Program-made: the position numbers and the translations under genes
Assembly: GCF_030676955.1 (NCBI RefSeq)
Contig: NZ_JAUUUU010000006.1
Coordinates: 65,395-129,394 of the forward strand
Source of the DNA: Porticoccus litoralis
GTDB taxonomy: Bacteria > Pseudomonadota > Gammaproteobacteria > Pseudomonadales > Porticoccaceae
Reading direction: 5' to 3'
Length of the DNA: 64,000 nt
Shown: in pieces, positions 60,817 through 64,000 of the stretch
How positions within the stretch are numbered: position 1 is the stretch's first letter
How the letters are laid out: every line of letters starts with the position of its first letter
Notes under the pieces: generated by a model
Told to the model about the DNA's origin: nothing
The model's database searches: none
The model's input: only the letters and a program-made list of their open reading frames with translations

Positions 60817-61524
60817 ATGACACGACAACGTCTCAAAAGAAGCGATAAGTTGAAAAATTTCAGGCAAAAAAAACGGCAGGCAAAAGGAGCTTCTTGGCTT
60901 CCTGTTATTTTTCTCGCCCTATTTTTTTCAGCAACAGCCCAACATTTTGGTATCAGCGACCGAATGCTGGCAAAAATACGTATCAAATACGGCCCTACGG
61001 CAGAAATCCGTATCCAGCACTGGCAAAGCATGATCCACCAACACCAGCGAAGCCAGGACATGGAAAGACTCAACGCGGTGAATGATTTCTTTAACCAGGC
61101 ACGCTTTGTTAACGATATCGACCTCTGGAATCAAAACGATTACTGGGCAACACCACTGGAATTCCTTGCCCAAGATGCGGGGGATTGTGAGGATTTCTCC
61201 ATCGCCAAATATTTCACCCTGAAAGAAATGGGCCTGGATGTTTCTAAACTGCGGATCACCTACGTTAAAGCTACCCTGTTCAACCAGGCACATATGGTTC
61301 TCGCCTATTACGAAAATCCCAGCGCTACCCCTTTGATTCTGGACAACATCAACAAACGCATACTGCCAGCCAACGAACGAACGGACCTGCGACCCATATA
61401 CAGTTTTAATGCCAACAACCTGTGGCTAGCCCGCACCCGTAATGAACAGCTAAAAGCAGGCAAACCCGACCAGCTCAGCCTATGGAAAGACCTGAACACG
61501 CGAATTCAGGAAGAAATGTTGTGA
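60817..61524 (+). CDS. lapG: LapG-like periplasmic cysteine protease
   Basis: A transglutaminase-like protease (BTLCP family) that cuts the N-terminus of LapA-type adhesins to release them from the surface. The triad is C124 (AGDCEDFSIAKY), H159 (NQAHMVLAYY) and D176 (LILDNIN). The His-Asp spacing of 17 equals that of P. fluorescens LapG. A membrane or signal segment lies at 27-41 (WLPVIFLALFFSATA) after a very basic N-terminus. The ATG lacks a clear SD, so the exact start is uncertain. Confidence 0.93.
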   Translation: MTRQRLKRSDKLKNFRQKKRQAKGASWLPVIFLALFFSATAQHFGISDRMLAKIRIKYGPTAEIRIQHWQSMIHQHQRSQDMERLNAVNDFFNQARFVNDIDLWNQNDYWATPLEFLAQDAGDCEDFSIAKYFTLKEMGLDVSKLRITYVKATLFNQAHMVLAYYENPSATPLILDNINKRILPANERTDLRPIYSFNANNLWLARTRNEQLKAGKPDQLSLWKDLNTRIQEEML

Positions 61525-61570
61525 TTTATCAGCGCTGAAATATTCCGTTTGTTTAAAATCATGGCCATAA

Positions 61571-61601
61571 AAAAAGCCCCGGAAGACCGAGGCTTTTCTT
61601 G
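61571..61601. terminator. Terminator between convergent lapG and adhesin genes
   Basis: AGCC-C-CGG (61575-61582) pairs with CCG-A-GGCT (61587-61594) with one mismatch, loop AAGA. A-rich upstream and T-rich downstream. Confidence 0.75.
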
Positions 61602-61617
61602 TTTTGTACTTAACATG

Positions 61618-64000
61618 CTAGTTTGTAACGATACTGCCATCTGTCACAACCAAGCTCTCAAGAGTTACACCTGTAACACCAGTTAGCACAATTTCCTGAT
61701 CTGGGCTTACAAAGTCATTAGAACCATCAACGTCTATCTTAATGGTCGTATTGCCTCCGGACTCGGTAACATCAATGAAATTAGCCAAGTCAACCAAGTC
61801 AGTTGAATCTTCACCAACAAGCAATGCTGACAGATCCAATACGTCACCCTCAGCAGGGTTATACACACCACCATCAGATCTATTGAAATCAGTAACAGTA
61901 TCCGTACCTGTATCACCAAGATTCCAGATAAAAATGTCGGCTTCAGTTCCGCCAGTTAGTATATCGGACCCAGCACCACCATTGATGCTGTCTATACCTG
62001 CACCACCCACGATGGAATCGCTGCCACCCAGTCCGGCAAGAATGTCATCACCATCACGGCCAATCAGGATATCGTCAGCGGCGCCACCGGTCAGATCATC
62101 GCCATTATTCGAACCGAACATTAAGTTGGGATCATCGGTGCCAACCGCTGTAACGCCCAGATCACCCGGATCATCCAGACTGAAATCGAACTGCACGAAA
62201 CGGGCCTGGTAATTGCCGCCGTCGTCATCGTTATAGACAACAGTCCAGTTATCACCCGCTGAAGGTGGATTATCAGTAAGATATTCTGCCAAGCTTACAG
62301 TATCGTCATCAGCACGCAGAATAAGATCGTAACTGACAGAACCTGTCATCAGACCCGTATTAGAATCATATTGCCAAAAGCCAGTATCCGCGCCACCGTC
62401 ACCAGTCCCTTGATGGACGATAAATTCAATACCGTTGATGATAATAGTTGCAGTGACCTCCTGCTCCAGCTGTACGCCATCCTGGGAACCAACATCAATC
62501 GGCACAGTAAATGGCGACTGTTGAAAATCGGTATACAGGGTGACCGACCCATTGTAAGGGTCAGCATTGATACTATTCACTAACGCCTGCTCAAGCACCA
62601 ATACAGATTCTTGGTCATTACCTGAAGTAAGAGGTGAACTACCATCGCCAACCTGCGCAGACTGTTGCGGCAAATCATTTGGCGGCAGCGCATGCAATGT
62701 CACGTTGGCCGTTTCGTCTACACCTTCGCCTGTCACCGTGTATGTAATCAGGTCTGCAATCTCTGTCGTAATGAAATTGATATCCAGATCTGGATTGGCC
62801 ACAAACCGGAACTCAGGAAGAGTTTCACCTGCAGCCAAGTTAAACTCCTGATTCAGAGCCACATCTTCCCAGGAATCACCATCCCAGTAGACTACTTTAC
62901 CGATAGAGACGAAGTTATCCGGCTCGCCTTCCGCTGCCTGGTTCACTGTCGCCGTCACCAGGTCAGTAAAGGTAATGCTCAGATCAGTATCCACATCGTA
63001 CACACTGATATTCAGCGGATAGCCATCGGTATATTCTGCCGGAAGCTGACCGGGATCAGCTGGCAACCAGACATCTTTGGCCAGTTCCAGCTGAGTCGGA
63101 TCATCCTGGCCATTGATTGTGATAATCAAAGATGTTGTAGACGTTAACACTCCATCCGATACGGTGTATATGAAGATATCGTTAGTTTCATCACCTATAT
63201 TCAGTGCATCCAGGAAAGAGCTATCATCATTCAGATCATAGCTATAAGAGCCATCGGCATTAATTGTCAAAATACCATGTGAACCTATGATTTGCGTTCC
63301 ATCAGCAATTGGATTAACTCCATCACCAGAAGTGCTACCAACTCCATTTACACGAACCACGTGCAGAGAAGAGCTATCCACATCTGTATCAGCAACATCA
63401 GCATAGGCTTCACTGCCATTGTTTGAATTCGCGGCATCAGACCCATGGTCTTCACCAATGATCACGTTCCCAGTAATGACAACTGCATCCGCACCATCGA
63501 TACCTTCATCAACAAAGTTAGTATCGGCTTTGGCAACTGGCGCGTCGTTAGCACCACTGATCAGTACGGCGTAAGGCTGGGTCACATCCGCATCGTCGCC
63601 ATCGCTGACGGTGAAGGTGAAGTTCTCGGTGTCACTTTCACCGTCGTCCCAACCCTCAATATCAGTGGTCAGAACATACTGGTAAGCACCGGTGCCAGAG
63701 TTTACGTACAGCGTACCGTAGGTACCATCAACTGAAGTGTCGTAACCGGCCAGACTATTATCGGCGCTACCACCCTGAACACCGTAGGTCAGGGTCTCAA
63801 CATCCACATCGTCACCCACCAGCGTGCCGCTCAGACCGGAACTGCTCAGGGTGCCGCTCAGACGAACTTCGCTGATGCTGCCATCGGTCACATCCTGCAG
63901 GGTCGGCTGGTCGTCCGCACCGCTGATCAGTACGGCATAAGGCTGGGTCACATCCGCATCGTCGCCATCGCTGACGGTGAAGGTGAAGTTCTCGGTGTCA
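61618..64000 (-). CDS. LapA-like giant RTX adhesin, C-terminal part (continues beyond the window)
   Basis: The frame stays open to the right edge, so only the last ~790 residues are seen. From the N side: two copies of a VCBS-type unit (TENFTFTVSDGDDADVTQPYAVLISG), then a third, diverged VCBS domain (NDAPVAKADTNF to FIYTVSDGVLTSTTSLIITINGQDDP). Two less recognisable beta domains follow. RTX calcium-binding nonapeptides come next (GGAADDILIGRDGDDILAG), at about 61935-62115. The protein ends in a type I secretion target domain (DTVTDFNRSDGG ... DVLDLSALL ... IDVDG). It is very acidic. Adjacent lapG and lapD make it the likely LapG substrate; the cleavage site would lie at the unseen N-terminus. 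Confidence 0.92.
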   Translation of the reverse strand, partial: DTENFTFTVSDGDDADVTQPYAVLISGADDQPTLQDVTDGSISEVRLSGTLSSSGLSGTLVGDDVDVETLTYGVQGGSADNSLAGYDTSVDGTYGTLYVNSGTGAYQYVLTTDIEGWDDGESDTENFTFTVSDGDDADVTQPYAVLISGANDAPVAKADTNFVDEGIDGADAVVITGNVIIGEDHGSDAANSNNGSEAYADVADTDVDSSSLHVVRVNGVGSTSGDGVNPIADGTQIIGSHGILTINADGSYSYDLNDDSSFLDALNIGDETNDIFIYTVSDGVLTSTTSLIITINGQDDPTQLELAKDVWLPADPGQLPAEYTDGYPLNISVYDVDTDLSITFTDLVTATVNQAAEGEPDNFVSIGKVVYWDGDSWEDVALNQEFNLAAGETLPEFRFVANPDLDINFITTEIADLITYTVTGEGVDETANVTLHALPPNDLPQQSAQVGDGSSPLTSGNDQESVLVLEQALVNSINADPYNGSVTLYTDFQQSPFTVPIDVGSQDGVQLEQEVTATIIINGIEFIVHQGTGDGGADTGFWQYDSNTGLMTGSVSYDLILRADDDTVSLAEYLTDNPPSAGDNWTVVYNDDDGGNYQARFVQFDFSLDDPGDLGVTAVGTDDPNLMFGSNNGDDLTGGAADDILIGRDGDDILAGLGGSDSIVGGAGIDSINGGAGSDILTGGTEADIFIWNLGDTGTDTVTDFNRSDGGVYNPAEGDVLDLSALLVGEDSTDLVDLANFIDVTESGGNTTIKIDVDGSNDFVSPDQEIVLTGVTGVTLESLVVTDGSIVTN
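61935..62115 (-). repeat. RTX Ca2+-binding nonapeptide repeats in the adhesin
   Basis: Consecutive GGxGxDxLx-like units: NGDDLTGGAADDILIGRDG, DDILAGLGGSDSIVGG, AGIDSINGGAGSDILTGG. They form a parallel beta-roll that folds on Ca2+ outside the cell. Confidence 0.9.
63557..63634 (-). repeat. VCBS repeat DNA, copy 1
   Basis: This 78-bp segment matches 63923-64000 with a single visible mismatch (GCG/GCA near its left end). The offset of 366 bp equals 122 codons, the repeat period of the adhesin. Confidence 0.88.
63923..64000 (-). repeat. VCBS repeat DNA, copy 2 (cut by the window edge)
   Basis: Near-identical to 63557-63634. The repeat continues past the right edge, implying a tandem array upstream in the adhesin gene. 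Confidence 0.88.

Noticed and set aside
61618..64000. Adhesin considered as a truncated gene
   Set aside because: The frame is open to the last base and the repeat pattern continues, so it is cut by the window edge, not broken.
63557..64000. Direct repeats considered as CRISPR-like
   Set aside because: Unit length of 366 bp, in-frame coding and VCBS sequence explain them fully; no spacers are present.
1..64000. Search for phage, transposase, toxin-antitoxin, defence or biosynthetic clusters
   Set aside because: No protein with features of these systems was recognised; nearly every gene is a core metabolic or housekeeping gene.

Overview
This window looks like chromosome of an aerobic, respiring gammaproteobacterium, probably from the Pseudomonadales/Cellvibrionales side of the class. 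The clues are a Pseudomonas-like sdhCDAB-sucAB-lpd-sucCD operon diverging from gltA, the long (530 aa) isocitrate lyase, malate synthase G, an APS-reductase-type CysH, ThrH, ETF with ETF:ubiquinone oxidoreductase, and a LapD/LapG biofilm switch beside a giant RTX adhesin. The taxonomic placement is inference from gene content only. Gene density is high and almost all of it is core genome. I saw no transposase, integrase, prophage, CRISPR array or rRNA. Two tRNA genes are present: Pro-CGG and Ala-GGC.

Layout. 1-4.5 kb: the 3' part of purB, a short RoxA-like ribosomal oxygenase, gamma-glutamyltransferase and a GNAT fusion protein. 4.6-9.6 kb: the glyoxylate shunt, with malate synthase G, a LysR regulator and divergent isocitrate lyase. 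9.7-11.6 kb: a small redox group of a lipoprotein cytochrome c, a broken cytochrome b561, RraA and a Rieske protein. 11.7-16.9 kb: pabB, thrH, and assimilatory sulfur genes (cysH, a CxxC thioredoxin-like partner, cysB, a TSUP transporter). 16.9-25 kb: 5'-nucleotidase, fructosamine kinase-like protein, Na+:alanine symporter, D-cysteine desulfhydrase-like enzyme, yajC, bcp, a DUF2244-like protein, mdh, folK and folM. 25-30 kb: the Prc protease, exonuclease III, and an accessory-looking cluster of a His-rich secreted protein, an ECF sigma factor with an apparent CTG start, a one-TM putative anti-sigma and a DUF3106-like protein. 30-34.6 kb: etfBA, ETF-QO and a TetR regulator.

34.7-43 kb: tRNA-Pro, a small membrane protein, an MFS transporter, aroC, prmB, folE, sixA, a DUF4389-like protein, gpsA and htpG. 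43-55.8 kb: nearly the whole lower TCA cycle, with an intrinsic terminator-like hairpin between lpd and sucC, and gltA diverging from sdhC. 55.9-58.6 kb: two hypothetical proteins, tRNA-Ala and gltX. 58.7-64 kb: lapD, divergent lapG, and the C-terminal part of a LapA-like repeat adhesin running off the right edge.

Functionally the window joins central carbon metabolism (TCA, glyoxylate shunt, mdh), electron transfer from acyl-CoA and amine oxidation (ETF), sulfate assimilation, folate/pterin synthesis (pabB, folK, folM, folE) and c-di-GMP control of surface attachment. I did not find a clearly novel multi-gene system. The items most worth a second look are the sigma-factor cluster, the CysH-linked CKKC protein, the decayed cytochrome b561, the hairpin inside the TCA operon and the Lap locus.
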